DNA of 64,000 bases from Tetradesmus obliquus (GCA_030272155.1 CP126201.1:4574501-4638500); one strand, 5' to 3'. Counted from the first letter of the stretch, positions 15,126 through 26,668 are shown. Numbers and translations: made by a program. The notes: a model not told the origin generated them from the sequence alone.

Positions 15126-18100
15126 ATGATGAGGGGAGTTCTTGCGATCACGTTGATCGTGGCATATATCGCTGCAAACGTTGAAGCTGGAACAGTATTG
15201 CTGCACGATCCGTCCAGCAAGATTCTGCAGCAGCAAGCTACGCCCAGCTCGGTCACGCAGGCAGCCAGTACAGGAGCTCTGTGTGCAGCCACTGCACTAG
15301 TTCCTCCTTACAAACTCTCAGCCGATACTGCTAAGCAGGTCAGGCCCGCTGCAAGCTTCAGCAGGCGGGGTTTGGGCGCGAGTACAGGGCAGCAAGCTCA
15401 CCTCAGTTATCCTCTGCCTGTCTGGCGCTGCAGGTCGAAGGCATCGTGCAGCACAATGTCTTCAACAAGCCAAAGGTCGTTGTGCTGCTAAACATCGCTG
15501 GGCTGGCCCCAGGTGCGCAACATGCATGAGCAGCCTACTGGATGTACTGCTGCAATCCACACCTGCTCTTGCATGATGTTTGGATCACTATCTCTGCGCC
15601 TGATTCGATGCTTTTGTGCAAGTACTTTGCATAAGATAATGCCAGCACACGGCAGCTGATGTGCTAGGGAGTTGTTCTGCCCTGAAATGGCTAGCTTAGG
15701 ATGCACATGCAGCACATCAACGCTTCGCTTGTGCCGCTGCCTGTGGCATGCTTCTCCTGCAGAGTCCAGCAGTGTGCAGCAGCTGCTGGAGTCGTTTGGC
15801 AGCGGCCACACAGTGAGGCTGGATGTTGCAGACAGCAGCAAGCCAGCCACTGCAGGCAGCATGCTGCAGGCCACCAGCGACATTGCTTCTGCAAACCCAG
15901 ACCTGGCAGTCAAAGTGCTGGACCACTCCGCGCTCAAGGTGCGCTGCTTAACTTGACTGCAAATGTGCAAAGCATTGTAGTGCCGTACAAGTCGCGCGGG
16001 CCATTTCCAGGCAGCACAAGGAGGCGTGAGGGCGTGGGCAGTGTGGCTGTTGTTGCAGCAGCCAGCATGGCAGCAGGCCTTTTGGACATAAACAGTTGTG
16101 CTCTGCATCTGATGTATGTGTACAATGGTCTCAGCAGGATCACCATGTACCACAGCGCCAGACATGCCATGTTTGATTCTGACAAGCATTATCGCTTTGT
16201 GCTGCTGCTCTGTGTTCTGCATGTCCTGCAGGGCTGCCACGCAGCCACGTGCATGGCAGGCCACCTTTCAACTGCTGCACACCGCTGCGGCGGCAAGCTG
16301 CACCAGCAGCAGCAGCGCAGCAGCAAGGCGGGGCTTGCAGGAAGCCTGGCACTGCCTGGCGTGGATGCACCTCTGGACTTGGCACACCCTGCTGCTCGGC
16401 TGTTTGGCATCGAGCTTGCAGGACTGCAGGGGGCCAGCCAGCAGGAGCTGGACGTGCTGAGGATGCAGCAGCAGCAAGAGGAGGATCAGGTACCGTGTGC
16501 TGCTGGCTGATGTGGCTGGGTGTGTGACACTGCGTGCGGTGGAGGGGGCATTGCTGCGCAGTACATATCGCTGTGTGCTGCCGACAGCAGCCGTAGGCAG
16601 GGCAGTTCGTTGCGCTACTTGCAACAGTGCATGCCTGTCGTTCATGACAGTATCACACCTATTTCACGAGCAAGACGACAAAGCAAAACAAACAAACGCC
16701 TGCCTGCTTGTGGCTTGCAGGACATGGTGGTGTATGAGAGCACCTTTGTGGGCCTGCAGGGCCTGGCAGCGCTGCACCCCGCTGGCTCTCAGGCGCTGGC
16801 AGCAGCAGAGGCGGCGCTGGTGGGGCTGCTGGGAGGCTTTGCAGGGCAGCTCAAGGAGGTCTTTGGGGACGACGTGCTGTACCAGGTGGGCTGCGGCTTG
16901 CAGGGCGACATTTTGCAGCTGGACGATATAGACACTGGGGCAATTCTGAATGATTGTGCAAGTTTTCCGAGCTGCGGGATGGGGTGTGACATTGTGTTAC
17001 ATTATGTTGTGCAGCGGCGCTTTTAAGTCAATGTCGTGCATCCTGGGTGCAGCTGTGCAACAACGCTCGCACATGGCTGTCTGCATGGCGCGCGTTGCTG
17101 CGCAGGTGTCTCCGCTGAGCGGTGCGCCCGGCAGTTACATGCGGCTGTGCATTGGCGTGCACTGGCGCTCTTACGTTTGTTTCGTGCATGCTGGGTGCTG
17201 CTGTTGCAAAAGGTGCTGCTGCCTTTTGTGCCGGTGTCTTCTGGCCAGGTATCTTACCTGCTGCTGTAGTGTTCTCACCATCGTCCTGTGCATGCTGTGT
17301 GCTGCTGTCGCAGGTGTCTCTGCTGGTTGAAATGACTGTGTCCTTTGGGCATGCCTGCTACATGCTGCCATGCAACACTGACATCTTGCTGTGCATGCTG
17401 TGTGCTGCTGTCGCAGGTGTCTCTGCTGGGTGACGTGCCTGTGTCTTCTGGGCAGGCCTCCGACCTGATGGGCTGGAAGGAGGTCAGCAGGAGGGTGCTG
17501 CTGCAGCGCTCAAGTGGGTGAACAGGCTGCTGCTGAGGCACTTTGACGTTTGCCATTGACATTTGCCAGGGTTGTATCGTTGCATGCATCTGTGAGCACA
17601 GCAGGGTGCTGCTGCAGCGCTCAGGTGAGCACACAGGCTGCCACTGAGGCACTTTGACGTTTGCCAGGGTTGTATGGTTGCATGCATCTGTGAGCACAGG
17701 ACGGTGCTGCGGCAGCGCTCACGTGAGCACACAGGCTGCTGCTGAGCATTTGAATTGTGCAAGCCCGGCTTGCCGGTGTGTCTCTGCGTGCTGGCAGCAA
17801 GTGTGTCTCCACTTGTGCGACTGCAGCTGCGTGCGAGGTCAAATTGACAGGTCAGCATAGGAGAAGGGTGCTAGCACAGTTGCTGGCGAATCTAAGGGAG
17901 CTGCATGCTGTTCACGGTAACTCGCATGTGCTGCAAGACTTTTGGTTGAGTGAGCGGTGTCTAATGCGCCGCATCGACTGCTGCTGCTGTTGCTTGCACC
18001 AACAGGTGCCGACCTGGACGGCAGCAACGCGCCCTCAGAGGCAGCCTTCAGCAAGTCCTTTGCCAACAAGGCCACAGGCTACGCAGTGGCTCTCATCCTC

Positions 18101-18190
18101 ATCTGGTTCACTTTTGCGGGCACCTATTGCATGGTGGCGATGCGCTTCAAGCAGGACACGCTGCTGTATGGACGCGCGAAGACCGATTGA
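15126..18190 (+). CDS. Type I membrane protein, plant DUF7794 family
   Basis: Exons 15126-15338, 15434-15512, 15763-15938, 16232-16489, 16721-16885, 17417-17513 and 18006-18190 join in phase to 390 aa. Residues 1-22 are a hydrophobic signal peptide starting MMRGVLAITLIV. A lumenal domain follows with the pattern GTVLLHD..LSADTAKQ..FNKPKVVVLLNIAG, which matches my recollection of plant DUF7794 proteins. A single membrane helix (GYAVALILIWFTFAG) near the C-terminus precedes a short tail ending QDTLLYGRAKTD; plant relatives also end in a DTLLY-containing tail. Biochemical function is unknown to me; secretory or endomembrane location is inferred. Exon 6 is the least certain because its acceptor and donor are both repeated in the neighbouring introns. 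The start was chosen at the ATG giving the signal peptide; an upstream in-frame Met exists at 15093. Confidence 0.7.
17102..17745 (+). repeat. Exon-edge echoes around exon 6 of the DUF7794-like gene
   Basis: The acceptor and start of exon 6 (CTGTCGCAG|GTGTCTCTGCTGG, used at 17417) is preceded by near-identical copies at 17291-17326 (103 bp earlier, with similar following sequence) and about 17102. The end of exon 6 with its donor (GGTGCTGCTGCAGCGCTCAA|GT, 17513) is repeated downstream near 17603-17627 and 17701-17728, each followed by a good GTGAGC donor. Several splice-site choices are therefore possible. Confidence 0.8.
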
Positions 18191-18376
18191 ATCGCGGAGG
18201 CCGCATGGGACTTGATGCCGCGCTTTGCGCCAATTGAGGCAGCGGGAAGTGCAGCGGGCAGGGGCTTCAGCGCGGGCGCGTTTGCGCGCGGCGGCAGCAG
18301 CATGTTTGGCAGCTCGCTTGAGCTGAGTGTGCTCGGGGGTGGCGTGGGCGGCGGCTACAGGGCCAAAGAGGACTGA
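18191..18376 (+). other. Open in-frame extension beyond the DUF7794-like stop codon
   Basis: After TGA 18188-18190 the same frame stays open for 61 codons to TGA 18374-18376. The segment is GC-rich, Gly/Ala/Ser-rich and coding-like (for example GRGFSAGAFARGGSSMFG), unlike the AT-richer sequence after it. It could be a readthrough tail, a relic of a longer C-terminus, or chance. Plant family members end at the point of the first TGA, which argues that TGA is the normal stop. Confidence 0.35.
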
Positions 18377-19986
18377 CTGATGCATGCACACAGCTGCACG
18401 GTTTGGCGTGGGAGAGCTGATTTGTTCACTGCGATGCCAGCTGTATCTCGTCGAAACGGTGCCAGCGTCTCTCGTTGAAGCAGTGCCAGCGTGGGTGTTG
18501 GGATCAGTCCTTAGTGTGGGTCCTGTGCTGCCTCGCTCAACCACTTGTGCTCAGCTGCGTTTAGCGCTGCTGATACGTGTGCGGCCTTGTGCATGCTGTG
18601 CATCGGCTCGGCTGCTGTTGGCCAAGTTTAAGCAACTGCAGCTGCTCCTGCCATTGTTTCGGGCGTGCAGCACTGTGCTTGCCCAGCTGCGCGTTTGATG
18701 CGGTGTGCCCGGTTTGTTGATTGCTGGTGCCAAGTCCAGGCTGCGTGGTGGCGCTGCTGCAACAGCCTCGTGTGTATGCGAGGCTGGCAGCAGCAAGCTG
18801 CTGCGCTGTTGCTGCCAGCAGCTGCCTGGCAGGTGTGCAGCGCTGCTGCTGATGTGCGCGTGCTGCGTGGACAACAGCTGCAGCTGGTGTGGCAGTGACT
18901 TAGGCGGTACGCAGTCCCTTGCGGCCATAGAGTATTCAGGTAGCTTTGCTCTGCCTACAAAACAGCTCAGTGCTTTTGAGCTGTGTTGTGTGTGTGTGTT
19001 TGACAACCGTTGTGACGACTGCTGGATTGTGAGAATGCACTGGCATGTTGCCCGACCTTGCATATGCAGTGCTCGTTGATGGCCTTACATCAGCTGAAAG
19101 TCACATGTGTGCGCAGAGTTGCGCAGGGTTTTGCTATTTGCCCTGCTAGTCGATGGGGCTGAGCGACACAGCACTGTGTCACTTAGCTTGCCGAACTGTT
19201 GCTGCTGGTGCTGAACTTCAGTGACAGGATCTCATCGTGAGATCATGACCTGATGGCACGATGGTTTGGATGTCAAAGGTTGCATTTTGATTCAGGATGT
19301 AATGCTGTTATTCACCCTGATGTCAAGCAGGACTTCCCGCCACTGATGCTCTCTGACAGACCTTCGTGATGTGACATCATGAAGTTCAACATGTGCTGGT
19401 CATCCGACTGTCAACCGGTGCTTTTATGGTGCGTTGTGCAATGTAAGCACATTAACCTGGTGTTATCTGAACACCACGTGCCAGCAAGCTGTGCATTGTT
19501 TGGGCACTGCTGGCTAGTCAGCACTTGCCTCAAGCGGTCCTAGTATATTACGAGCTACATGGCACTCTGCATGCAAGTAGTAGCCGGCTGCGCCAAACCC
19601 CATGCAGCGTTGCATCCCCAGATAGTTTGTTGGAGTGCGGCAATGATTTGTTCACAGTTGCCAGGCTGCGCCAGGTGTCAGTACGGCAGGCACCTGAAGC
19701 ATGTGCGCCAGGGCTTCGGTCTTCCGTCTAGAGTGGTGTGTGTGCCTCCGCCCTGAGATGTGAGTGCTGAAACATAACAAGGAAAGGATGTCTCGGCTTC
19801 TGCACGGCAGAGTCAAAGAACAGCGTGAAGTGCAAGGGGCACTGGTCTGACACAATTCAAAAAGTGACCAGAGTTTTCATCCGTCCAACAACGCACGACA
19901 ACAACTACACAGCGAAATGCACGATGCACGTTTCCGTCGCTCCTTATGCCTGGCGTGTTCGTCGGATCTTTTACACACTGCAGACA
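18377..19986. other. Intergenic region
   Basis: About 1.6 kb with no supported exon. A short perfect hairpin (GATCTCA-TCG-TGAGATC) lies near 19227-19243, and TGTAA motifs occur near 19297 and 19441. An AATTCAAAAAGTGACC word at about 19854-19869 resembles the upstream block of the paralogue at 30662. Confidence 0.45.
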
Positions 19987-20784
19987 ATGGCAACAGGCAT
20001 GGCTGACTACAGTGAGGTTGTTGACGTTGTTTTGGCACATTGCTGTGATCTTCGCACGCTGTTGTCGCTGGGTGCAAGCAGCAAGCTGGTCAAGAGCCGC
20101 TGCACATCAGTAGTACGCCAGAACTTCCAGCAGCTGCTGCTGGCAGCACTCAAGTCATGTGTGTTGGCACCCCAGTCATCTGTATGGCTGCATATGATGG
20201 ATTACGAGGATGATTTTACCAAGGCCTTGAACTCACTGCGCTGGCTCCTTCGCACTGGCACACCAGCAGCTGTAGGGTCAGACGCCATGCAGCAGCTGCT
20301 GAGCATGCGGCATGTCCCAAAGGAGTGCACAGCTGCTCTGGTCGAGGCAGGGGTGCTGCCCACATGGCAGCAGCTGGTTGCAGCAGCACGCAGCGGCCAC
20401 TGCATGAAGCAGTGGCTGGTGGCTTGCAGGAGGCTGGTCAAGCCACTACCTGGCATGACTGCTCTAGCAGAAGTAGCACTGGTAGCAGAGCTCGACCTTC
20501 TGCAGCCTCCCAGCAGCAGCAACCTCACGCAGCGCATGTGCCAGGAGCAGCCTAGTGAGGATGAGCTTGTGACTGTGCTGCATGTAGCCCTCAGCACAGG
20601 CACAGCACGGGGCTTCCTGTCCCTGCTCAGCGACAAGACAGTGCGGCAGCCGGCAGAGCAGTGGCAGCCGTACCAGCAGTGGCAGCAGCAGCAGCGCGCA
20701 CTGCTGCGTCAGCTGCCGTCGGCAGCTGCTCAGGAGCTGCTAGTGGTGGCAGTCATACATGAGACGTCCTACTGCTCTTACTAG
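19987..20784 (+). pseudogene. F-box-like/alpha-solenoid protein, subfamily A, truncated copy
   Basis: This open frame of 265 aa matches the first third of the 770-aa neighbour at 21089-23401. It shares the N-terminal F-box-like helix set (YSEVVDVVLAHCCDLRTLL against YSEVVDIVLSHCCDPRTLL), then the LRWLLRT and VEAGVLPTWQQLVAAAR blocks. Homology ends at about 20765 (sequence AQELLVVAVIHETS), where short repeats of AGACGTC and TTACTAGT begin and a stop follows. The remaining solenoid is missing. F-box proteins normally act as substrate receptors of SCF ubiquitin ligases, but the F-box call here is weak. It is a truncated tandem duplicate, possibly still expressed as a short protein. The downstream ATG 19999 aligns better with the neighbour's start. 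Confidence 0.65.
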
Positions 20785-21088
20785 TAGTGCTGAGACGTCT
20801 TACTAGTCTTAGACGTCTTATAAATTGTCCACTCTGCGATGCACAGAACAAGAAGTGCTGCCTGAAGTACTCCTCAGCAGTGCTGAGCACCTGACGGGCA
20901 AATTCAAATTCTGTCATATTGTTCGACCACTGGTCGACTGGTCGACGACCAATGGACTGGCCGCTCCCTGAAAGACGTATGCAGCATCGATGACATATTT
21001 AAGTCGATGCCACAGGAAATTCCAACCGCTGTTGCTGTTGTCTGCCTCGTTCACAGGCTACTTCACGCTGTTGAGATCAACAACAGGC
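20785..21088. other. Short intergenic region with repeat debris
   Basis: Starts with three imperfect repeats around AGACGTCTTACTAGT (20764-20820), apparently at the truncation breakpoint of the preceding copy. A doubled TGGTCGAC lies at about 20931-20946. It serves as the 5' flank of the next paralogue. Confidence 0.5.
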
Positions 21089-23401
21089 ATGGCAGAGTAC
21101 AGTGAGGTGGTTGACATTGTTTTATCACATTGCTGTGATCCTCGCACGCTCCTGGCACTGAGTGCAACCAGCAGGTTGATCAAGACCCGCTGCACATCTG
21201 TAGTGCGCCAGAACTTCCAGCAGCTGCTGGTGGCAGCAGCAAAATGCTGTGCGATAACTCCCAAGTACTATCAATGGACTCAGGGTACAGGTGGCAATGA
21301 CGAGTTCACCAAGAGCGTAGACACACTACGCTGGCTGCTTCGCACTGCTGCAGCAGCAACCGTGGGGCCAGACGCTATGCAGCAGTTGCTGAGCATCCGG
21401 CATGCTCTACCAGAATGCACAGCTGCTCTGGTAGAAGCAGGCGTGCTGCCAACATGGCAGCAAGTAGTTGCAGCAGCACGCTGCGGCCACTGCACTCGGC
21501 AATGGCTGGATGCTTGCAGGACACGCAACAAGCTGCTGCCTGGCGCAACAGCCCTTGCAGAAGCAACCCTGCTGTCCAACCTGGACCTCAGGCAGCTACT
21601 CAGCAGCAGCAGCAGCAACGGCAGCCTCATGCAGCGCATGTGCCAGGAGCAGCCTAATCAGGCAGAGCTCATGGATGTGCTGCTTGTTGGCCTCAGCACA
21701 CGGCAAGCTGGGCGCTTGCTCGAGCTGCTCGATTATAAGCCAGCCCATCCGCCAGGACAGCGCGATCAGGGGTTGGTGCAGTGGGCCCGGCAGCAGTGTG
21801 CGCTGCTGGCTCACTCCCCTGTGGCAGCTGTCAAGGAGCTGATAACGGTGGCAGTCAGACACACCCCGTCCCACCAGGAGCTCTGTACGCTGCAGCAGCT
21901 GCTATCAGCGGGCGCAGATGATGCCACAGTTGACCTCCAGGAAGGCATGTGGGGTGTTGCACTGACAGCTGCTGCAAAACAGCACCTCAGCAGCGCGTCC
22001 GAGTTACTAGCTCGCAGAGTGCTGGTCGGCAGAACTGACATACTCAGCGCGGCGCACATACGTGAGCTGATCATTGCAGCAGCCAAGGGGCATGCAGAAG
22101 GTGCAGTAGACTGGCTGTTCCAGCTGCATGCAGCCCGGGAGTCAAACATGGCGCGAGAGGCAGTAGCAGAGCTGCTGCTGGCAACAGCAGGGCACAGCGT
22201 GAAAGTGACAGAGCAGCTGTGCCGCATGCGAGCAGCAAAGCAGCTCAGTGCGGAGCAGGTAACAGGCGTGCTGGCAGCTGCGGTGTCACAAACGCTGGCT
22301 GCTAGCTGCAGCAGCAGCAGCAGCAGAGGCGGTCCGCAGCCTGCGCAGCCGCTTAGGAAATCAGTGGGCAGCAAGCAGCGGGTCACCAGGGGCCCGCTGC
22401 ACGTGCTGACCAAGACCTACAGCAGAACAGCCATTGCAGAAGAGGCACTGCTGGGCTGGCTGCGCAGCGCTGTGCAGTGCAACAGCAGCAGCACTGTTGA
22501 TGCGCTGTGCATGCTCAAAGCGGCGCAGCAGCTAGGTGGTGTGCAAGCAGCAGAGCTGCTGGCAGCAGCGCTGCAGCTGGGCCATGCAGAGGCAGCTGAA
22601 GTGCTGGTTGACACCTTCCGGACAACCGCCATAGCCAGTGACAGCATGTTTGACCTGCTGCAGTCAGCAGTGCAGCAGGACAGCACAGCAGTTGTGAAGG
22701 CGTTGTGCCGCATGGGTGCATTGTCGCAGCTGGATGTGGCAGCGCTGGAGGGGCTGTTCAAAGGTGCTGTGATGCAGCAGCAGTGCGCCACAGCAGCTCA
22801 CCTGCTGCACTACCTGGAGTGCTGCCAGTGGCGCCATTCGGCAACCCGGCCAGCCCAGCAACAGCAGCAGGCTCAGACACAGCAGACAGGAAATGACGAC
22901 AAGCAGCAGCAGCAACAGCAGCAGCAGCAGTGGAGGGACTTACTGGGGAGCCCTCACGTGCTGGCGCTGCTGACGAATGCAGTGCAGCAGTGCTGCTGCA
23001 CCACGCTGGATGTACTGCGCCAGCTGCTGAACACCCCAGCAGCAGTGAGCTTGCTGCAAATGGCCATTAGGCTGGGAGGCAGTCACGAGAGCTATCTGGA
23101 CTGTCAGGTGTTTGAGGCGCTCTGCTCCATGCCAGTCCTGCAGGAGCTGGAGCCGCAGCAAGCAGTGGAGCTGCTGCTGCACGCTCTGCAGCATGACAAC
23201 ACCGCAGCAGCAAGTGAAATCAGCGATGGCCTGCCAGCGGCTGCGCAACTGGCAACCGCACGCAATGCGGGCGCGCTGCTGCGGCTGGCAACAGCAAAGG
23301 GCTTGATGGCAGGGAACATGGGGCGGCACCCGTGGTTTGCAGCAGTTGCAGCACAGCTGAGGCACCTGCGAGGTGCTAAGCAGCCGGCAGCCAAGCGATG
23401 A
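21089..23401 (+). CDS. F-box-like/alpha-solenoid repeat protein, subfamily A, intact
   Basis: This single exon encodes 770 aa from the ATG preceding AEYSEVVDIVLSHCCDPRTLL. Residues 1-45 resemble an F-box (hydrophobic helices, LLALSATSRLIK). The remainder is an alpha-solenoid of degenerate repeats of about 35 aa with the pattern (A/S)LC..(R/P)AA.QL......(V/A)..LL..A(V/L)., clearest at about residues 360-600. Gln/Ser runs lie between blocks. No catalytic motif is seen. By analogy with F-box plus repeat proteins, a substrate-adaptor role is possible; this is inference. It is homologous to the subfamily B genes downstream (shared LRWLLRT/FQWLLRT block). TGTAA at 23445 follows the stop by 44 bp. 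Confidence 0.75.
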   Translation: MAEYSEVVDIVLSHCCDPRTLLALSATSRLIKTRCTSVVRQNFQQLLVAAAKCCAITPKYYQWTQGTGGNDEFTKSVDTLRWLLRTAAAATVGPDAMQQLLSIRHALPECTAALVEAGVLPTWQQVVAAARCGHCTRQWLDACRTRNKLLPGATALAEATLLSNLDLRQLLSSSSSNGSLMQRMCQEQPNQAELMDVLLVGLSTRQAGRLLELLDYKPAHPPGQRDQGLVQWARQQCALLAHSPVAAVKELITVAVRHTPSHQELCTLQQLLSAGADDATVDLQEGMWGVALTAAAKQHLSSASELLARRVLVGRTDILSAAHIRELIIAAAKGHAEGAVDWLFQLHAARESNMAREAVAELLLATAGHSVKVTEQLCRMRAAKQLSAEQVTGVLAAAVSQTLAASCSSSSSRGGPQPAQPLRKSVGSKQRVTRGPLHVLTKTYSRTAIAEEALLGWLRSAVQCNSSSTVDALCMLKAAQQLGGVQAAELLAAALQLGHAEAAEVLVDTFRTTAIASDSMFDLLQSAVQQDSTAVVKALCRMGALSQLDVAALEGLFKGAVMQQQCATAAHLLHYLECCQWRHSATRPAQQQQQAQTQQTGNDDKQQQQQQQQQWRDLLGSPHVLALLTNAVQQCCCTTLDVLRQLLNTPAAVSLLQMAIRLGGSHESYLDCQVFEALCSMPVLQELEPQQAVELLLHALQHDNTAAASEISDGLPAAAQLATARNAGALLRLATAKGLMAGNMGRHPWFAAVAAQLRHLRGAKQPAAKR

Positions 23402-23909
23402 CCTTGAGCTTGGTGTTTGCGACACAGTGTTTTGCAGCAGCTGTTGTAATGTCAGCGGAGTATTGCCGCACGTTGCACACTTGAACTTGAGTAGACGTTG
23501 TACCGGTTTGCTGAAGGGTGCGCTGTTAGGGTGGAGGCGTGCTCCAACCCTTGCATTCAGCTAATGCACAGTGTGTTTACATGCCAACGCAGGTTCTCAA
23601 CCCTTGTCGAGTTCAAAAGGCACTACATCTGTTAGTGTACTGCTGTGCCACTGCTTGCCAGCAGGTCAGTGCGCTGATCAGCAGTGGCAGCTGTACCGAT
23701 GCAGCAGCCACAACGGATGAAACAAGTTGCTCAGAACTTGTGATCTGCCAGCCAGCCAACAACGGCAAGGCGGTTTGTCATGCTGTCACATTTCAAATTA
23801 AACTGACCGGTTGTCAGCAAAGGCACACTGCTGCACCCGTTGGACTTGCCCCGAGGAGAAGCTTACACCTGAATATGAAAAAATCTTCCTCCGTCTTGCC
23901 TAAGACGCC
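23402..23909. other. Intergenic region with subfamily B upstream blocks
   Basis: The TGTAA signal of the preceding gene is at 23445. Two blocks shared with the other subfamily B copies lie at 23635-23650 (TGTACTGCTGTGCC) and 23791-23808 (TTTCAAATTAAACTGACC). No gene seen. Confidence 0.5.
23635..23650 (+). promoter_or_regulatory. Upstream block, subfamily B copy 1
   Basis: TGTACTGCTGTGCC is found about 260 bp before the start of copy 1, and at 26984-27000 and 30412-30428 before copies 2 and 3 at about 210 and 234 bp. A TTCAAAT..TGACC-like second block follows each. A shared promoter element is inferred. Confidence 0.35.
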
Positions 23910-26668
23910 ATGGATCGTCTTTAACAGGTTCTGACGCTTTCTGCTCCACAGTGTGATCTGCGCTCGCTCGGTCGGCTAAGCACCTGCAGCAGCTTTCTGA
24001 GGATTGCGACCAACCAGGCCGTGCAACAAAGTGTAGCTCAGCTGCTGCCCCCTGCTGTGAGGGACTGCGCATGTGCACCACAACAGCAGCAGTGCCTGCA
24101 GGTGCGCTGCCTTGCGACAATGCAACACAGCTGCTTTCAATCATGCAGCCCTACGAAACTCAGTTCTGAAACCAAATGCAAGCCTGACAATCTGCAGTGG
24201 GAAAGGTTCAGCTGAACCAAACAGCTGCCCAGCAAGCAGCCCTGCAAAACATCATCTCACTAGATTCTGTATCAACTGTTCCTGCAGGGCTTCCAGTGGC
24301 TGCTCCACACAGCTGGGCGAGCAGCAGTGGGGCCAGACACAGTGCAGCAGCTGGCCTGCATATCAGATGTGCCCCTGCAGTGCGCCAGGCTGCTGGTTAG
24401 TGCAGGCATCAACCCGACATACCCGCAGCTTCTGGCAGCAGGGCGCAGCGGCGCCCAGGGCCTGTGCGCTTGGGTGCAGGCAGCAGCATACATGGGGTGT
24501 GAAACTCAAGATGGCAGCAGCATCAGATCCAGCATAGCAAAAGCCCATGAACTAAGGCGACTGCAGCAGCAGCAGCTGCTGCAGCAGTATCTGGCACAAG
24601 GCCAGTGGCCGCCGCTTGCAGGAGTGATGTTCTCTGGAGAACTCAGCGTGCAGGCGAGCAGCACATCTGCTGCAGCAGCTGCGGCAGGGCTGCTGCAGCG
24701 GCTAGCAGGCATGCAGCAGACTCCAGCAGCACTCCATGACCTGCTGCTTGTGGCTCTCAGCATGTCCCCCAGCAGATGCAACCGCATCTTCCGGGAGCTT
24801 CTAGATAACCTAGCCGATGCACTGCTGTATGGGCCAAGCAGGTTTACCAGATGGTCGGATGAGCAGCGCGCAGCACTGAAGGAGTGGCAGCAGCAGCAGC
24901 AGGCAGCGCTGAAGTAGCTGCCGCCTGCTGCAAGGCAGCAGCTGCTGGAGTTAGCGCTTCTGCGCGGGCACATACACTTTGTGAAGGCCGCAGCGCAAGT
25001 GCTGCGCTGGCCCAGCCCATTTGCTGCTGAAGTCATAGCAGCCGCAGATTGTCAACGGCCAGGCCGCCACCTTGCAGGCGAATGTACCCCTCACCTCCGC
25101 AGGGCTGGTCAGCAAGCAGCAGGCAGTAGAGCTGATGCATCTGGCTGTGCAGCATGGCCAGTGCCAGGCCTTGGAGGCATTGTTCAGGCTGCCAAGCGCG
25201 AAGACCGTACACTGTGCACACGTCGGCCCGCTGCCCTCTGCAGCGGTTGAGGCGGGAAGCACAGAAGTGATCGTCTGGCTAGCGCACAGGGCGCGGCCGT
25301 CTTTGCTGTCTTGCTTTGAACTGGGAGGATGGCTGCAGCAGCTGGTGCAGCGCGGCGATGCAGAGTCCGTAACGGCACTGTGTGAGACACAGGCAGCTGA
25401 AGAACGGATGGACCCCCGCGCCGTGGCCGCTCTGTTTCAGCAGGCAGTCGAGTTGCAGCAGGAAGCCACAGCAACACCACTGCTGCTGTGTTTTGCCAAG
25501 AAGTACAGGCGTGAGAAGCGGCGGCAGCAGCAGGAGCACCAGCAGGAGTGGCAGAGTCACATGTGGCCCCACGCGCGTGGCTTCAGTGGGCTAGACACAG
25601 CAAGCGTTGTGGCTTTCCTGCAAGCAGCCATCATGCAGCAGTTCGGCAGCACGGCGGCAGTTTGTGAGACTGAAGCAGTGTCAGACCTGCTGCCTGCGCA
25701 AGCGCTGCCCGGTTTGGTGCAGCTTGCTATTGAGGTGGGAGCAAGCTGCGCAGTTATCCGTGCTTTGTGCAAGTGTAGGGCTGCTGCAGAGCTGGCATCA
25801 GATCAGGTGGTTGCTGCGCTGGTGCAGGCGCTGCAGTGTGACCACATGATAGTTGTGCAGGAGATGTGTGAGGCGCTGCAGGATGCGACAATGCAGAGGC
25901 ACTTTGCAGCAGCTAGCAACAGTCACGAGCTGTTGCAGCTAGCAGCAGCGAAAGGCCCGCTGATCAGCAGCAGCAGCAGCAGCAGCTGCTGCAGCAGCAA
26001 GTTCACACCACAGCAGTGGCTGTTGACGTTACGTGCTAGCCTGCTGTATGTGCCCCAGCCGTCAGTCGAGCAGGCACTGCAGCTGCAGCTGCGTCAGTCA
26101 AGGTCGAGCTACAGCTCACCTGCGTTCCAAGCCCTGCTAGGGTTTTTTGAGCATGAAGCGTGCACCTTGGGAGGCCCGGGCCAGGTCACGGCAGCGGAGC
26201 GCAGGCAGTGGCAGGCAGAGGTGGTAGCGAGGCTGGCAGCAACAGCTGTGCAGCTGGGAGATGCGGCTGCAGTGTGCAGCCTGTGTGAGAGGCCTGCTGC
26301 GAAGCGCACGTCAGATCTGCCTGTGGTACCGCTGCTGCATCGGGTGTTAGCACAGCAGCGGTGGCAGCAGCAGAGGGGAGGGCAGCAGCAGGAGCAGTGG
26401 CAGCTGCAGCAGCGGGCACTTCAAGCAGTGCTTGTGCTGCCAAGTGCGGCAGCGCTGCAGCGGTGGCCACTAGCTGTGCGTTTGCTGATACAGCAGGCAG
26501 TGCGGCAGCTGCTGCCAAAGCAGCCGCTCAAAACGCTGTTTTTTCTGGTTGGATGCTGTGGACTGCTTGAGCCCTGGTAATGCTGCAGCACTAGTGCAGC
26601 TCGCAGTGGAGGCTGGGGCTAGTGAGAAGTGGCTGGGCATGCTGAAGCAGCAGTTGAAGCTGGAGTGA
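23910..26668 (+). pseudogene. F-box-like/alpha-solenoid protein, subfamily B copy 1, broken
   Basis: It aligns end to end with the intact gene at 30662-33394, including a phase-0 intron (24102-24287, CAG|GTGCGC..CCTGCAG|GGC). Lesions: TAA at codon 5 (23922-23924); TAG at 24915-24917 where relatives have a Ser codon; a small frame-shifting deletion near 25045 (in VIAAMQQQI); and another frameshift near 26545, after which the conserved C-terminus (LGMLKQQLKLE) is readable only in another frame to TGA 26666. The long open stretch 25072-26580 retains the LC..AA repeats. It has decayed the most of the three subfamily B copies. Confidence 0.8.

Noticed and set aside
18188..18190. Selenocysteine at the TGA of the DUF7794-like gene
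   Set aside because: Green algae do have selenoproteins, but related plant proteins end at this point, no Cys-containing homologue is known to me, and no SECIS structure was identified by eye.
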